64,000 nucleotides of DNA from positions 83,801,041 to 83,865,040 of the forward strand of contig CM060317.1 of the NCBI GenBank assembly GCA_030674155.1, in the 5' to 3' direction. The notes below the pieces were generated by a model. The model was not told where the DNA came from and ran no database searches. It saw only the letters and a program-made list of their open reading frames with translations. Origin of the DNA: Stramonita haemastoma. Its lineage: Eukaryota > Mollusca > Gastropoda > Neogastropoda > Muricidae. Shown here one piece after another: positions 24,663 through 37,164 of the stretch; the first letter of the stretch is position 1, and each line of letters opens with the position of its first letter. Position numbers and translations under genes: made by a program.

Positions 24663-24959
24663 TTTGTTGTTTGGTTGGTTGCTGGTTCTTTCTTGTGTGT
24701 TGTTTCTTTGCTTGCTTCGTTGATTGATTTTTTATCTGATGGTCAGGACTTTACCTTTCTTCATCTTTTATTCCTTTTCAACACCGCTGTTGTATTCTTT
24801 CATCTTCTTCTATAGCATTTGTCTTCAAACTGGTTCAGTAATCAGTTTGGATGTATAGCTGGCGGCCACTATCTTTACAAGCATGGATTCAAAGACATGT
24901 TTTGAAACAACAATTTGTTTTATGAAGAAGATACAGACATACAACAACACCACACACAC

Positions 24960-25615
24960 ACGCTGTGGGCTCAGTGGGGAAACTGGACCACACAGTCGAG
25001 CTTCATCCACTTTACGGATGCGAATTTGAGAGTGTTGCTCAAATTACCTGACCAACACTGCAGGTGTCTGTATCTCTCGGGCCTGTTGACGCCGGATATA
25101 TTATGACAGTAAGCGTTGAGAACAACCCTGTCAGTAGTCTCAAAGCGGATGCACCTCCACAGTAGCATCATTACATCATCCTCATCATCATTGATCATCA
25201 TGCAATAATAAAAATTGCCTCTGATTCGGTGGCCTCCGTTGCTCTGGTCTCATGGTGACCTCAGATTCGGTTTCCCAAACGCTTCTGTGCCTGTGGTGAG
25301 TTTGTGTCAAAGCCTTGGGTTGGGGTTCGCAGGGAGGCGGTCGTTGAGGACGTTGTGGTGGTTGCCACCTCGGTGGTGACTCACTCAGTCTGGCTCCTCG
25401 ACTGAGCTAATACTTTCGTAGTAGGGGGCTTAGTAGTGGTGTCCTGCGTATGTTAGCTCAGAACAGGCACCACTGAACCACCAAAGTGACCCAGCAGAAG
25501 TGCAGGGCCCCTCTGGCTGGTGGCCCAGCGGCGGCCTAATATTGATGGGCTCCCTGTGGACTCCCGACCCCGGGGTGAGACACAACGAATCTGGGTGTGG
25601 CTGTGGTGGGGAGAT
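24960..25615 (+). mobile_element. Interspersed repeat family B, most complete uninterrupted copy
   Basis: Two halves match 53950-55050 in order, and the second half also matches 28380-28910. Shared words include TTACCTGACCAACACTGCAG, CTGTATCTCTCGGGCCTGTT, GTGAGTTTGTGTCAAAGCCT, CTCAGAACAG, ACCCAGCAGAAGTGCAGGGC and GGCGGCCTAAYATTGATGGG. No protein, tRNA head or terminal repeat was recognised, so the class is unknown. Confidence 0.75.
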
Positions 25616-25669
25616 TGAAATGAGCGGCGTGGGAACAGCAGTGCGGGAACGTCACAGAAGACGAGGCAG

Positions 25670-26000
<331 letters not shown>

Positions 26001-26246
26001 AGACCCAGAGAAACAGAAACAGACATATGAAAAAAATCATGTTAAATACAGAAAGAGCGGCTGAGTGCCAGGACTCAGAACAGAATCCCAAGAGACGACC
26101 AAAGACTGGATTTTAAAAAATGGCTTGTGTGCCTGATGAGGGGACCCCTGAGTACAAGCGTGGGAGGAGATGGATGGGGGATCACAGGTGATCCGTCTGT
26201 CAGATGACAGCATCACAGCACAGCAAGGAAAGATGATGAGACTAAA

Positions 26247-26430
26247 GAGTGTGAACGCACGCAGAACATCTCGCGTACACGTTAAAATCTGTCCCGCTTT
26301 ACGGAAGAGTATGCTATTGTGTGCGTGTGGGAATGGATGACAAAATTTACAATACTGCATACATACGGGGACCAGATGTAATAAAAGCACATAACTGCGT
26401 ATTCCATTATCTTCGAAATAAAAATAATAA
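26247..26430 (+). mobile_element. SINE family A, 5'-truncated copy
   Basis: Begins at GTGTGAACGCACGCAGAACA and keeps the central block and the 3' end (AGATGTAATAAAAGCACATA, then ATTCCATTATCTTCGAAATA). No tRNA-like head. Confidence 0.88.
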
Positions 26431-26589
26431 AAGGCCAGATGATGAACACAGACAGGCCACAACACTTCGAAGCAGTTTAGCAGGCACCGCCAGGCTGAGA
26501 GACACGACATCAAAGCATTGTCGTCAGCTTTTATCACAATGATGTCCTACACCTTGCCTTTATGCTTCTGTCTTTGTCCCTCCCTTACG

Positions 26590-26695
26590 ATCTCTGTCTC
26601 TGAAGATCTGTCTCTCTCCCTGTTTCTCTGTGTGTGTGTGTCTGTCTGTCTGTCTGTCTGTTTCTCTTTCTCTTTCTCTTTCTCTCTCTCTCTCT

Positions 26696-26750
<55 letters not shown>

Positions 26751-26756
26751 CCCTCT

Positions 26757-26796
<40 letters not shown>
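26590..26796. repeat. GTCT and CT compound microsatellite
   Basis: GT/GTCT words to 26662, then CT runs to 26794 with TTC and CCC slips. Confidence 0.96.
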
Positions 26797-26797
<1 letters not shown>

Positions 26798-27032
26798 CTT
26801 CGGATTATACTTTAAACCGAGGCCCCGTGTGCGAACGCACGCAGAACATCTTGCGCACACGTTAAATCCTGTTTTAATTTTCGTAAGAGCAGGCCATCGT
26901 GTGCCGGTGGGAACAGATGACATTTACAAAACTGCATACACACGGGGATTGGATGTAAAAAAGCACAAGAGTGTTTATTCCATTATCCTCGATATAAAAG
27001 GAATAAATCAATCAATCAATCTCTCTCTGTTT
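26797..27032 (+). mobile_element. SINE family A, 5'-truncated copy with AATC tail
   Basis: Starts at TCCTTCGGAT immediately after a CT array, carries ACTTTAAACCGAGGCCCCGT and the full 3' end, and finishes in about five AATC units (27003-27022). The truncation point is the same as in the copy at 29263-29493. Confidence 0.9.
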
Positions 27033-27066
27033 GTGTGTGTGCTTTTTTGTGTGTATAGTTGTTACT

Positions 27067-27172
<106 letters not shown>

Positions 27173-27922
27173 GCCGCAGAGATTTTTGCCATTGGCAAAT
27201 CCCTCGCTATGAAGATATTTTCTTTCAATATGAATGAATTTTCTCCTTGACTGCATATTGATTCGTACACATCTCCGCATCTGCAAACAGGAATCTCAGA
27301 AAAGTGTACAATACATCAGAAGTGGATGCAGTTTTGTTTGTATCTGTTGCTGTTATTTTCACGTTTGAAAGGATGCAATCTAAACCCTCCTTTGCTCTGG
27401 TTTTTCAGATAATATTTAACCCCTCTCTGAAATGAAGACCAGAATGTATGCCATTTTATTCCATTGTGCTGCATATGTAAAACTGAATAAATAGAAAGCT
27501 GTAGAAGATATCGATAGCTTTAAACGAATAAAGGAGACATGAAAAGGCTTATAAATACATGCCATGCATTCCCAAAAGAATATACGATAAAATTTGCATG
27601 TTCATAAATAAGATTTACTCGCCAAAAATGCCGAAAAACCTCTGGCATAAGGAAGTAAAAATATACATTTGAAATATGATGCTATATAGTAAAAAAATGA
27701 ATAAATAAATAAAATAAATATAAAAGAATTGAATGAATGAATAAGCAGATAGACATATTGCTGTTCAGTTTTATATACTTGTCCACATGTTTCCATCTTT
27801 CCTGGGGAAAGGAATATTCTGCATACATTACACCACATCTGCTGAACTTCTCGCTATGTGAGTTAACCAGACGTGACCCAATACCCTTGCAAATCCTCGG
27901 GTGTATGCAAGTTCTGTATGTG
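27173..27922. other. AT-rich unique sequence
   Basis: AAATAAATAAAATAAAT words near 27695-27725. No gene recognised. Confidence 0.5.
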
Positions 27923-27923
27923 T

Positions 27924-28243
27924 TTCCTTAAATGGTAATAGGATAAAGGTAAAGGTTGTTCCATAACCTATGTGATCGTAGGGAATGCAGGGCATCAGAG
28001 ACCTCACCTTTTGGGGCCAGAGATAATGAGGGTGCACCATACCTCTCTCCCTCGCTGCTTTCCCTTCCCCTGGACCCTAAAAAAGAGTACCATTCAACAC
28101 GGGTTTGAACTGGGGTACTGTACTTGAAACCAAGGCGTGCAAACGCCACCCACCCACTTGGTAACCACTCCGATGTTGCTTAACATTGGCTGGGGGAAGC
28201 CGAGTGCTCTGACCAGGCTGAAGCTATCCCGTTCCTTAAAATG
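27924..28243 (-). mobile_element. SINE family D (tRNA/5S-headed), copy 1 with target-site duplication
   Basis: The minus-strand head lies at about 28180-28235 (GGGATAGCTTCAGCCTGGTCAG, a slightly damaged tRNA box A). A 5S rRNA-like segment follows at 28141-28192 (GTTAAGCAACATCG, then GGTTACCAAGTGGGTGGGTG). The body and a 3' tail of ACCTTT-like units follow. Flanks TTCCTTAAATG (27924-27934) and TTCCTTAAAATG (28232-28243) look like a target-site duplication with one indel. Confidence 0.82.
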
Positions 28244-28379
28244 ACCAAATTGTGTCATCAAACAATAGATACTGACAAAAAAAAACCCACTATATTCAAA
28301 CTACATGTGCACAAAATATTGGTACCGTGTCAGTCTGCTGATATTTCAAAGCCATGAAGAAGGACACAGAAAAACAGGC

Positions 28380-28910
28380 CCTATGAAGTCATGGTGGCCA
28401 CATTTTTGGTATGCCATACACCCGAGATGATGTCAAAGCCTTCAGGGTCAGAGGTCTTGAGAAAGGGTGGTTCCAGCAACGTGTGAGGTGGTCACCCTCC
28501 CAGGTGGGTGTCTCACTCAGCATGGTTCCGCAATTAAGTATTATTGGCGTCATTGACTTATGCCTATGAATTTCCTGGGGAACAAAGGGCCGCAACAACA
28601 CCCCTCCAACGGACTCGGTTCTGGGAGATCCTCTTCAGCTCGGCCCTCGTCATTCCGGCTGCCTTCGTCTCTGCTCCGATGTTTCTGCGCCAGGTCTGTT
28701 TTGGTCGGCCTACTTTCCGCTTCCTTTGTGGGTTCCAGTCCAGGGCTTGCCATTAGGAGGATCCAATAGATGGTTCCCAGTGTATATAAGCTCAGAATAG
28801 AAACAAACACTAGCAAACTTACCCAGCAGAAGTGCAGGACCATTCAGGTGGATGGCCTCACAGCAGCCTAACAGTGATAAGTTCCCCGTGAACTTCTGAC
28901 CTTGAAGACT
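28380..28910 (+). mobile_element. Interspersed repeat family B, partial copy split by a LINE fragment
   Basis: The right half of family B is present as two pieces. 28420-28545 carries a GTCAAAGCCTTCAGGGTC-like block and GGTTCCGCAATTAAGTATTA. 28758-28910 carries CTCAGAATAGAAAC, ACCCAGCAGAAGTGCAGGAC and GTGATAAGTTCCC. An antiparallel LINE C-terminal fragment sits between them. Confidence 0.7.
28546..28757 (-). pseudogene. Non-LTR retrotransposon C-terminal fragment
   Basis: The minus strand reads WQALDWNPQRKRKVGRPKQT, then WRRNIGAETKAAGM, then ELKRISQNRVRWRGVVAALC before a stop near 28565. This is the familiar C-terminal pattern of many animal LINE polymerases (ALTWNPQGKRKRGRP, then WRRDLE, then AQDRxxWR). 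The fragment is in one frame but lacks the polymerase domain. It is a different family from the RTE copies elsewhere in the window. Confidence 0.8.
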
Positions 28911-28924
28911 CGACAGGAACAGCC

Positions 28925-29064
28925 AAGGACATTTTCTGGCCAGTGAGCATTCCGTTCCATTGCCATTTCCATGTGGAATGCACTACCCATGGAGTGTAAA
29001 GACACTGACTCCACACAAACGTTTCGAAAATCAATGAAAAAGTTCTTGTTTCCAACCAATACCT
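28925..29064 (+). pseudogene. LINE (CR1/L2-like) C-terminal remnant
   Basis: A plus-strand frame reads FRSIAISMWNALPMECKD, followed by STQTFRKSMKKFLFPTN and a stop near 29062. The W-N-x-L-P motif followed by a T-F-K/R-x-x-hKxFLF pattern is characteristic of the end of CR1/L2/jockey polymerases. The 5' part is missing. Confidence 0.75.
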
Positions 29065-29109
29065 AGCTATCCATGGATGCTCAACTGGCTTGTCTAGTCA
29101 GCAGTATTG

Positions 29110-29262
29110 ATTGCATGTATGTGCGTGGGTGTGTGGGGGTGTGTGTGGGTGTGTGTGTGTTTGTGCGTATATGTGTGTGTGTGTGTGTGGTGCATGCATG
29201 CGTGCTTGCGCGCATGCGTGCGCGCGCGCGGCGCGTGTGTGTGTGTGTTTGTGTTTGATTTA
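29110..29262. repeat. GT microsatellite with GCGC run
   Basis: Imperfect GTGGGT/GTGT words, then GCATGC words and a CG run at about 29220-29233. Confidence 0.94.
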
Positions 29263-29493
29263 TTTGATTTATTTTGATTTGATTTATTCTTTTATATCGA
29301 GGATAATGGAATAACACTCTTGTGTTTTTATACATCCAGTCCCCGTGTGTATGCAGTTTTGTAAATGTCATCTGTTCCCACCGGCACACGATGGCCTACT
29401 CTTACGAAAAGCGGAACAGGATTTAACGTGTGTGCAAGATGTTGGGCGTGCGTTCGCACACGGGGCCTCGGTTTAAAGTCTCATCCGAAGGAC
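29263..29493 (-). mobile_element. SINE family A, 5'-truncated copy
   Basis: Minus strand. Its 3' tail is AAATC-type (ATTTGATTTATT on the plus strand, 29260-29290). The 3' and central blocks and ACGGGGCCTCGGTTTAAAGT are intact. The 5' end stops at ATCCGAAGGACTT, where a GT array begins. Confidence 0.9.
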
Positions 29494-29584
<91 letters not shown>

Positions 29585-29672
29585 CTTGAGCGCATGCGTG
29601 CGCGCGCGCGTGTGTGTGTATGTGTGTTTGTGTGCGTACGTGCGTGCGTGCGTGCGTGTGTGTGTGTGTGTG

Positions 29673-29728
<56 letters not shown>
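29494..29728. repeat. GT, CG, GT compound microsatellite
   Basis: A clean GT run (29494-29580), GCAT words, a CG run (29599-29610), GTGC units, then a second GT run to 29727. Confidence 0.97.
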
Positions 29729-29729
<1 letters not shown>

Positions 29730-31005
29730 TGCAGTATTTCTTTGTATGATTCTGCTTTGTCTTCACAGCCCATTGTTTTTCCCTGCCCACTCTTCACCCT
29801 ACAACCTTTTCAAGATTATTCTTCCAGCGCTGCAAACATGTGTGTGGGTGTGGAGTTCTGATGTGCAGTCCATCGATTACAAATCGATGCACTTGCGTTT
29901 GTTAATTTATTCCGGTATTGCCAATAAGACATTACTCTTTTCTCTCAGATCACTTTATCAAAAACAATCTCCATCTAAAGGCAGGAAGTTTACTTCTTGT
30001 GTTGGAAGCTTCATGCTGACTTTGAATTGTCCTGATATCCTTTGAATTTTAAACTGTCAACTTCCAGCTAGATTAGAAAGAGATTACATTTTTTTACATG
30101 TTGATGTTCAAAGTTGACTTTATGCATGCGTAGATAATTCTCTAAAATATCCATAACACTGAAAAATTTGTTTAGGTATCAAGTAAACAATGGTTTACAT
30201 TTAGTGTGTTAAAAAATTGTGAATACGTATACACGTAATGTTGGTAGCACACTAGAACAGATTTACACGGAATGTTAAAAATAATTATGGACAGGTTAAT
30301 ACATATCATTGAGATACATGTGAACGGAAGTACGTGCAAAATTTACAATATTTTCAATCAGAATCACACGTAATGCTAACATCGTTTGCGGTAAGTTTTA
30401 CATAGAAGACTGAAACCACTTCTTAATAAATCTAAACATAATAACAACAGCACTCTGACACAGAGGCTGACCTGTGATTTTGGAATCAGAGCGTTCTGAC
30501 ATTCTGCTGAGATCAGGTCACGAAAAACAGTTCACACAACAGAAAACAGCAACAACAACAACGACGGCAAAACACTTATATTGTTCATTTGATATCCTCT
30601 AATATCGGCACTGGCTCATTTCTGACATAGAATTCTCCCATCAAAGGAAAACGATGCCCTCAATGGGCCCGTTTCTTCGCCACATTGCACAGGAGGAAAC
30701 AGGAGATGTTAAAACGTCTCGTAAACACAAACACGATATTGATTACGAACACAAATAGCATTGAGAACGAATCATTAAAAACATAAGTTCTTCATAGCTA
30801 TCAGATTATGTCTGAGCCATTTTTGCAAGGGAACCCCCACCCCCCACCTACCCACCCACCCACCTTCACTCTGGCAACACTCTTCCCTGTCATCAATAAT
30901 TCCTGAAATAAATTCCTATTAACCTACATCGATTATCTTGTGTATGATTTGCCTACCGCAAAGCCTCTATCAGAGCTGTGATAGACATCTATCTATCCGT
31001 CATGT
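29729..31005. other. Unique sequence of about 1.3 kb, no gene recognised
   Basis: Ordinary AT-rich sequence without expanded repeats except a CACC run at 30837-30862. No credible exon or RNA. Confidence 0.5.
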
Positions 31006-31009
31006 TTTC

Positions 31010-31078
31010 TCTGTGTGTTTGTGTGTGAAGGGGGGGGGCGTGTTCACGCGCGCGCGCGCCTGCACGTGTTTGTGTGTG

Positions 31079-31119
<41 letters not shown>

Positions 31120-31275
31120 GTCTGTTGTCTGTCTGTTGTTGTGTTTTTTTTCTGTGTTGTTTCTGTGTTGTGTGCTGTTTTCTCTGTGTTCTGTGTCTGT
31201 ATCTGTGTCTGTGTCTGTATTGCGTGTGTGGTCTGTGTCTGTGTCTGTATCTGTGTGTGGTGTGGTGTGTGTGTG

Positions 31276-31309
<34 letters not shown>

Positions 31310-31480
31310 TTGTGTTTGTGTACGCGTGTGTTCTTTCTTTATTTGGATTTCACTCAAAAGTGTGTGCCTTTGTGCATGTGTGCGGGCATGCATGTATGTG
31401 TGCGTATGGGCATGAGTTTACATGCCCACACACGAATGTTTGCATGTGTGTGCGCGCGTACGCGCACGCGCTCGTGTGTG
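31010..31480. repeat. Degenerate GT/GTCT array with CG runs
   Basis: A CG run at 31046-31058, a clean GT run at 31079-31117, TGTCTGT words, another GT run to 31307, and GCGCGCGTACGC words near 31451-31470. Confidence 0.94.
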
Positions 31481-32095
31481 TATGAAACTGCTATAACCAC
31501 CAAACCCAGACACAACAAGGCAGTGTGACGAGAGAGGAAGTGTGAGTTGTGATACAGACTTCACTGGAGCCCACAGACGTGAAGATTTGTGAGGGGGGAA
31601 GAAAAGCAGAGTCAGACGGGAAGACAAACATTTGGACTTTACCTCTGACAGGAGTTGAGACTCTTTGTTGTACGCTGTCTGGTCGTCACTGGACTCCTTT
31701 GATGTATGTGATACCTCCGCTTACCCCAGTCACTTTGCATAGTGATCTATGGCCAAAAACTAGGAAGACACTTCTAGAGTGTAGTGGATGTCTTTTCTGG
31801 AGGTTTCTCTTTTCTGTCAGCTTTTTGGTGGGATTGTATATATAAGTACTGCAATCAGTTAAGTTACACGTGATATTACTTCAGGCATGTTTATGCTTAA
31901 CTGAGATTTGTTTTAAAGGATTTATGATTGACCTGTTGCGTAAGCACACAGTATCTTCATTGAGTGGTGGGTGGAGATTGGCTGGATTTGATTTTTTTTT
32001 ACTTGTTTTCAATTGTGTTTGCTTTTAAATGATTTTTTTGTTCCCTCTAAAGCGAGAACACTTTAAACGAGAAAACAATTAAAGAAAAAACAGAA
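31481..32095. other. Unique sequence, no gene recognised
   Basis: A 98-codon frame at 31549-31845 has no recognised domain. The sequence becomes T-rich to the right. Confidence 0.45.
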
Positions 32096-32189
32096 ACCAC
32101 CACGCACACACAAACACAACACAAACACACAAACACACACACACGTAGACACACGCACGCACCACACACACACACACACAACACACACA

Positions 32190-32227
<38 letters not shown>

Positions 32228-32275
32228 CACACACACACACAACACACACACACACACAAACACAACAACAAACAA
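32096..32275. repeat. CA microsatellite with AAC and CGCA interruptions
   Basis: CA words throughout, with CAACAC and GCACGCACC slips. Confidence 0.95.
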
Positions 32276-32404
32276 AAAAACAGATGAAGCAACTATATCC
32301 TATCCCACATGCACAAACACAAACCTTCGACTAAAGCAAATGTCTGTCTTATCTTGATTGATTCTCTGAGTTCCCAGCGATGGTCCAAAGCGCTAACTTT
32401 TCGA

Positions 32405-32513
32405 CTAGGCAAATCTCTCTCTCTTCCTCTCTCCTCTCTCTCTCTTTCTCTCTGGTCTCTCTCTCTCTCTATCTCTCTCTCTCTCTTCTGTCTCTCTCTC
32501 TCTCTCTCTCTTC
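32405..32513. repeat. Interrupted CT microsatellite
   Basis: CT runs with TTCC, GGT and TAT interruptions. Confidence 0.95.
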
Positions 32514-32726
32514 CTCAGCTCTTCATTCTTCCATTCTATTCTTCTTCTTCACTTCTTTCATTGTTGGGAATTTATACAAGAAAAAGCTTACCGACGTTGT
32601 GAAGAATATTTTATAAGCCTCTAACATTAACATTTACACTATTTTCCTTCACTTAAGATACATATTGTTATAAGACTTGAACATCACCAATTTAGTGTAA
32701 CATGCAATACTTTACAAAGGTATTAC

Positions 32727-32948
32727 ATGACAAAATTTAAGAAAATAAATAGCTCCACATTACCTTGTCACAGGTTCCCTATTAAAAACGTTTCTTTTAA
32801 AAGTGCAGTTTTTAAATTCCACAGAAAAAGTCTTTTTAGTCAAACTCTTGTTTTTCTGGTACAACTATGGAATGAATCCCAGTACCTTACAGAAAAAGGG
32901 AACATTTACATTACAGAAAGAAACACACACACATTTTGCAAACTTTAA
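32727..32948 (+). pseudogene. Possible LINE polymerase C-terminal remnant
   Basis: The frame carries KFHRKSLFSQTLVF, then LWNES and a short basic tail. This is similar in layout to the CR1/L2-like ends, where a SF-x-hhhxLWN-x-LP motif precedes the stop. The LP pair is missing, so the call is tentative. About 1 kb downstream lies a LINE-like 3' tail (33914-33995) in the same orientation that could belong to it. Confidence 0.4.
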
Positions 32949-33594
32949 TAGACGACATTGAGCTTCTATGAAAAATGCTGTGTGGATGTGTGTGTTTGAG
33001 AGACTGTTATGTGTGTGTAGTGGTGTGGTAGTGTGATATATGGAGATGGTTGTGATTGATTGGTTAGTGTTTTGCATTTGGCGTGCCGCAAATTGTCCTA
33101 GATAGCTATAGCAAACTTTGGATTTTTTCTTTTGTCAATGAATATTATATTGTTTTTAAGATTATGTATAAAATATAGATGGTTTCATAGGCATGTGCAG
33201 ATGCAGCTTGGCGATCACTCGGTGTACAGGGGAGTTGTTGCTGTAGTGTGTGGTTGATTGTAACATCGTTAGATACGGATTGTGACTTAGTATAAAAAGA
33301 TGCGTGCAGAGTAGTAGTGGTTTTCCTGTGTAAGGTGTAGTGTTATGGTAGTGTGTGTAAGTTTGTGTGAGTCAATGGTATAGTCTGATGAGTTTGGAGT
33401 TCATTGTCAGCTATCGGCCAGTATCTTAACATGCTTTATTCTGATCATCTACGTGGTCAAGGTTTGTTGGTGTTAGTGGTGTGTGTGTTTTTGTTGTGTG
33501 TTTTTTTTTGTTTATGTAGGAAGGATTAGATTGTGTTTGAATGTCGGGTTGGTTGTTGTTTTTTTGATGGGCATCTGTCAAGAATGCTGCTGTT
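32949..33594. other. Unique TG-rich sequence, possible LINE 3' UTR
   Basis: Loose GTGTGG words without a regular array. No gene recognised. Confidence 0.45.
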
Positions 33595-33650
33595 GTGTGT
33601 GTGGGTGGGTGTTGGTGTGGTGTGTGTGTGTGTGGTGTGTGTGTGTGTGT

Positions 33651-33710
<60 letters not shown>

Positions 33711-33732
33711 GTGTGTGTGTGTGTGTGTGTGG
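33595..33732. repeat. GT microsatellite
   Basis: GT with TGG and TTG slips, cleanest at 33660-33708. Confidence 0.97.
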
Positions 33733-33891
33733 ATGCAAAGTGTTTAAAATTGATTATATACCTTGAGTGGTTATGTAAATAACTACGTGATTTGATTTTG
33801 TTATGATGTCCTTGATTTGTTTACTTACTTACTGATTTAAATACGTTTGTTTGACTTGTTTATTTCTTTTCTTCTTATTTGGTTGCTTTGT

Positions 33892-33913
33892 GGGGGGGGG
33901 GGGGGGGGGGGGG
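33892..33913. repeat. Uninterrupted G run of 22
   Basis: Twenty-two consecutive G, the longest mononucleotide G/C run in the window. Able in principle to form a G-quadruplex. Confidence 0.97.
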
Positions 33914-33995
33914 TTCTGAGGGCCTGGTGTAAAGAAGCCTATGGCTTATCCAATTACCCTCATTAAATTATTCGAGTTTCGAGTTTCGAGTTTCT
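33914..33995 (+). mobile_element. LINE-like 3' tail, family I copy 2
   Basis: Contains GCCTGGTGTAAAGAAGCC, an AATTACCCTCATTAAATTAT block and TTCGAGTTTCGAGTTTCGAG tail units. Resembles 16950-17050. Continues directly into a CT array. Confidence 0.6.
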
Positions 33996-34825
<830 letters not shown>

Positions 34826-34827
34826 AA

Positions 34828-34876
<49 letters not shown>

Positions 34877-35075
34877 ATCTTTCTATCCCTTAGTCTGGCA
34901 ACCGTGGGGGCACCCATGAAAACTTGACAACCACTTCCCTCCATTCCTCTCTCTGTTCTGCCTTTCTCAAAATTTGGTTGAGTTCTAGACCTGTCCATTC
35001 GGAATGTTGTCCTACAACTCTCCTGTCTGCCTCTCTTCTACCTAGGAACATTCCTTGCAGGTGATGCAACTTACA
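34826..35075 (-). pseudogene. RTE-type LINE 3' end with ATCT tail
   Basis: The minus strand encodes GRREADRR, then WTGLELNQILRKAEQREEWR and VVVKFSWVPPRLPD before a stop. The array 34828-34885 (GATA/GAAA on the element strand) follows directly. The ending is nearly the same as at 43763-43970. The upstream polymerase is absent. Confidence 0.85.
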
Positions 35076-35789
35076 AGCAATCCTTTTCTAGAAACCGTAA
35101 AAATTTTACCTACGCGCATTCTTATAGAAATAGAATGATTCTAAGAATGGATTGTGGACTGTTTGAAATGAATCTTGTTAATGTGTCTCATGGTAGGGAT
35201 ATGAAAGTATCGGAAGCATACAACTGGTAGATGGTTAGCTAATAGAATAACGGGTTAAATAGTAGTTTGGCATTTTGGCTGACCCAAAATTTATTTCACT
35301 TCAGAAACAGAGCAAAAAGAAGGGACTTTTAAAGGACAAGAGTAGTTCATTCCGTACTCTCAAAACGTGTACCAAAAACACGTAAGACAAGGACTTCTAT
35401 GGCATTAAGCAGCTAGACAAAAACATCGGCAGATCACTGGAACAAAAGGTGTACAAGGTATGTTAATTCCTGATGTCTAGTAATGGTCTACAGAATTCAT
35501 AAACATCAGTATAGATACGGAATCTGAATACTAACCTTTAACACATCGACACAAAAACTAGCCTGCAGAAGAATTAGCCATCACGATTTCCCATATAAAG
35601 CTACAGTTAATGAGTAACAAAGCGCACCACAGTTACCACCAGTCAATGATCACACTCACAGTCTGAACTAAACAGTTTTCGAGAAACATTCATTTACAGA
35701 CATATTCCAGGCCAGACTGACAACACAGGCTGTTAGTTCTGATCATCAGATACAAGATTGGGCCAGAAGAGGTTTCTTTGGGATTGACT
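35076..35789. other. Unique sequence, no gene recognised
   Basis: AT-rich. No supported feature. Confidence 0.5.
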
Positions 35790-35902
35790 TAGCCTCGTGT
35801 GTGTGTGTGTGTGTTGTGTGTGTGGAGTGAGAGATGTGAGTGGTGGGGTGTGTGGTGTGAGGTGGGTGGTGTGGTGTGTGAGATATATGAGAGAGAGAGA
35901 AA
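35790..35902. repeat. GT/GTGG and GA low-complexity block
   Basis: GT with TGTG slips, then GGTGTG words and a short GA run. Confidence 0.9.
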
Positions 35903-36510
35903 GCCTCTGCTGATGCTAAAGAGACCATCCTCCAGTGTGGCAAGGAGGAGGGGGTTCCCTGTGTGACTGAGGTGGTCATCAGCCCCAGGGTTCCGCTGCT
36001 CCCCTCAGGCAGCACACAGACAGGACAGCGACAGACACACAGACACACAGACACAAAACGACACACAGACAGGAGGATACACAGACAGACAGCAGACAGC
36101 AACAAGTACACAGACAGACAGACAGACAGACGAATACCACAGACAGAAGGATACACAGACACACGACAGACAGAAGATACAAGAGACACAGACAGAAGGA
36201 TACACAGACAGACAGACAGACAGCAGAAGACGAGATACACAGACAGACAGAAGATAACAGACAAGACAGACAGACAGACAACAGACAGACAGATGGATAC
36301 ACAGACAGACAGACAGGATAAGACAGAAGATACACAGACAGACAGACAGAAGGATACACAGACAGACAGAAGGATACACAGACAGACAGAGGATACACAG
36401 ACAGAAGGATACACAGACAGACAGAAGATACAAAGTACAGCCAGTTGCTGTCTCTTTGGAGTACCAATGTTGACTCACCCTGCCACAATGAACATGAAAT
36501 TGCTCTGTTC
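35903..36510 (-). repeat. F element copy 2: conserved flanks around an internal tandem array
   Basis: Reverse orientation to 10560-11395. The conserved flank at 35907-36015 (GCTAAAGAGACCATC, GGGGGTTCCCTGTGTGACTG, CTCCCCTCAGGCAGCACACA) and the opposite flank at 36430-36505 (CTCTTTGGAGTACCAAT, GACTCACCCTGCCACA) enclose about 420 bp of CAGACAGAAGGATACACAGA units with deletions. Confidence 0.85.
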
Positions 36511-36629
36511 TAAAACATGATAAACCATCACTTGCCTCAGGCCTAAAGGGGGAAGACAGACGAATCAATGTGAAATAGAAAGCTGAGAGTAGAGCTAGCC
36601 AGCTATGAGTGATTAACATAGAAAGTCAA

Positions 36630-36751
36630 CATAGAAGACAGATAGACAGACAGACAGATGGACAGACGACGACAGACAGTCAGACAGTCAGACAGATACA
36701 AATTATTTTATAAAAATGAAAAGAAATGAAAACATTTCCGTAGGCATGTGG

Positions 36752-36784
<33 letters not shown>

Positions 36785-36866
36785 TTAGTCTCTTTGTCTG
36801 TCTTCCTGTACCTGTGTTTGTGTGTCTGTGAGGTGTCGGTGTAACTGTCTGTGTCTCTGTGTCGTG

Positions 36867-36901
<35 letters not shown>

Positions 36902-36910
36902 GTATGTGTT
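36630..36910. repeat. GACA then GTCT low-complexity block
   Basis: GACA/CAGA units at 36635-36695 and GTCT units at 36755-36785 and 36868-36902. The strand bias flips between them. Confidence 0.9.
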
Positions 36911-37164
36911 CATGTATGTTCTAGTTTACATCTTCCTGTAGTCTGTGGTTTCAATATCCCATCTTTTTCTCTAGCGCAATCCATTTACTGGCACCCTAAG
37001 CTTCCGTACTCCATTTCCACACATTTGTCAGTAAAATCCTTTCTTCTCATGTGCATGCGTGGCAACCATGAACCACGTTCCAACCCCAAAAGTTCTCCTT
37101 CACATAGGCTTTCATCGGGCATTCGAGATGAGAAAAGTAATGCCAGCTTAAAGGCCAGGGAAGC

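Noticed and set aside
35746..36414. 222-codon minus-strand frame
   Set aside because: Same explanation, F element copy 2.
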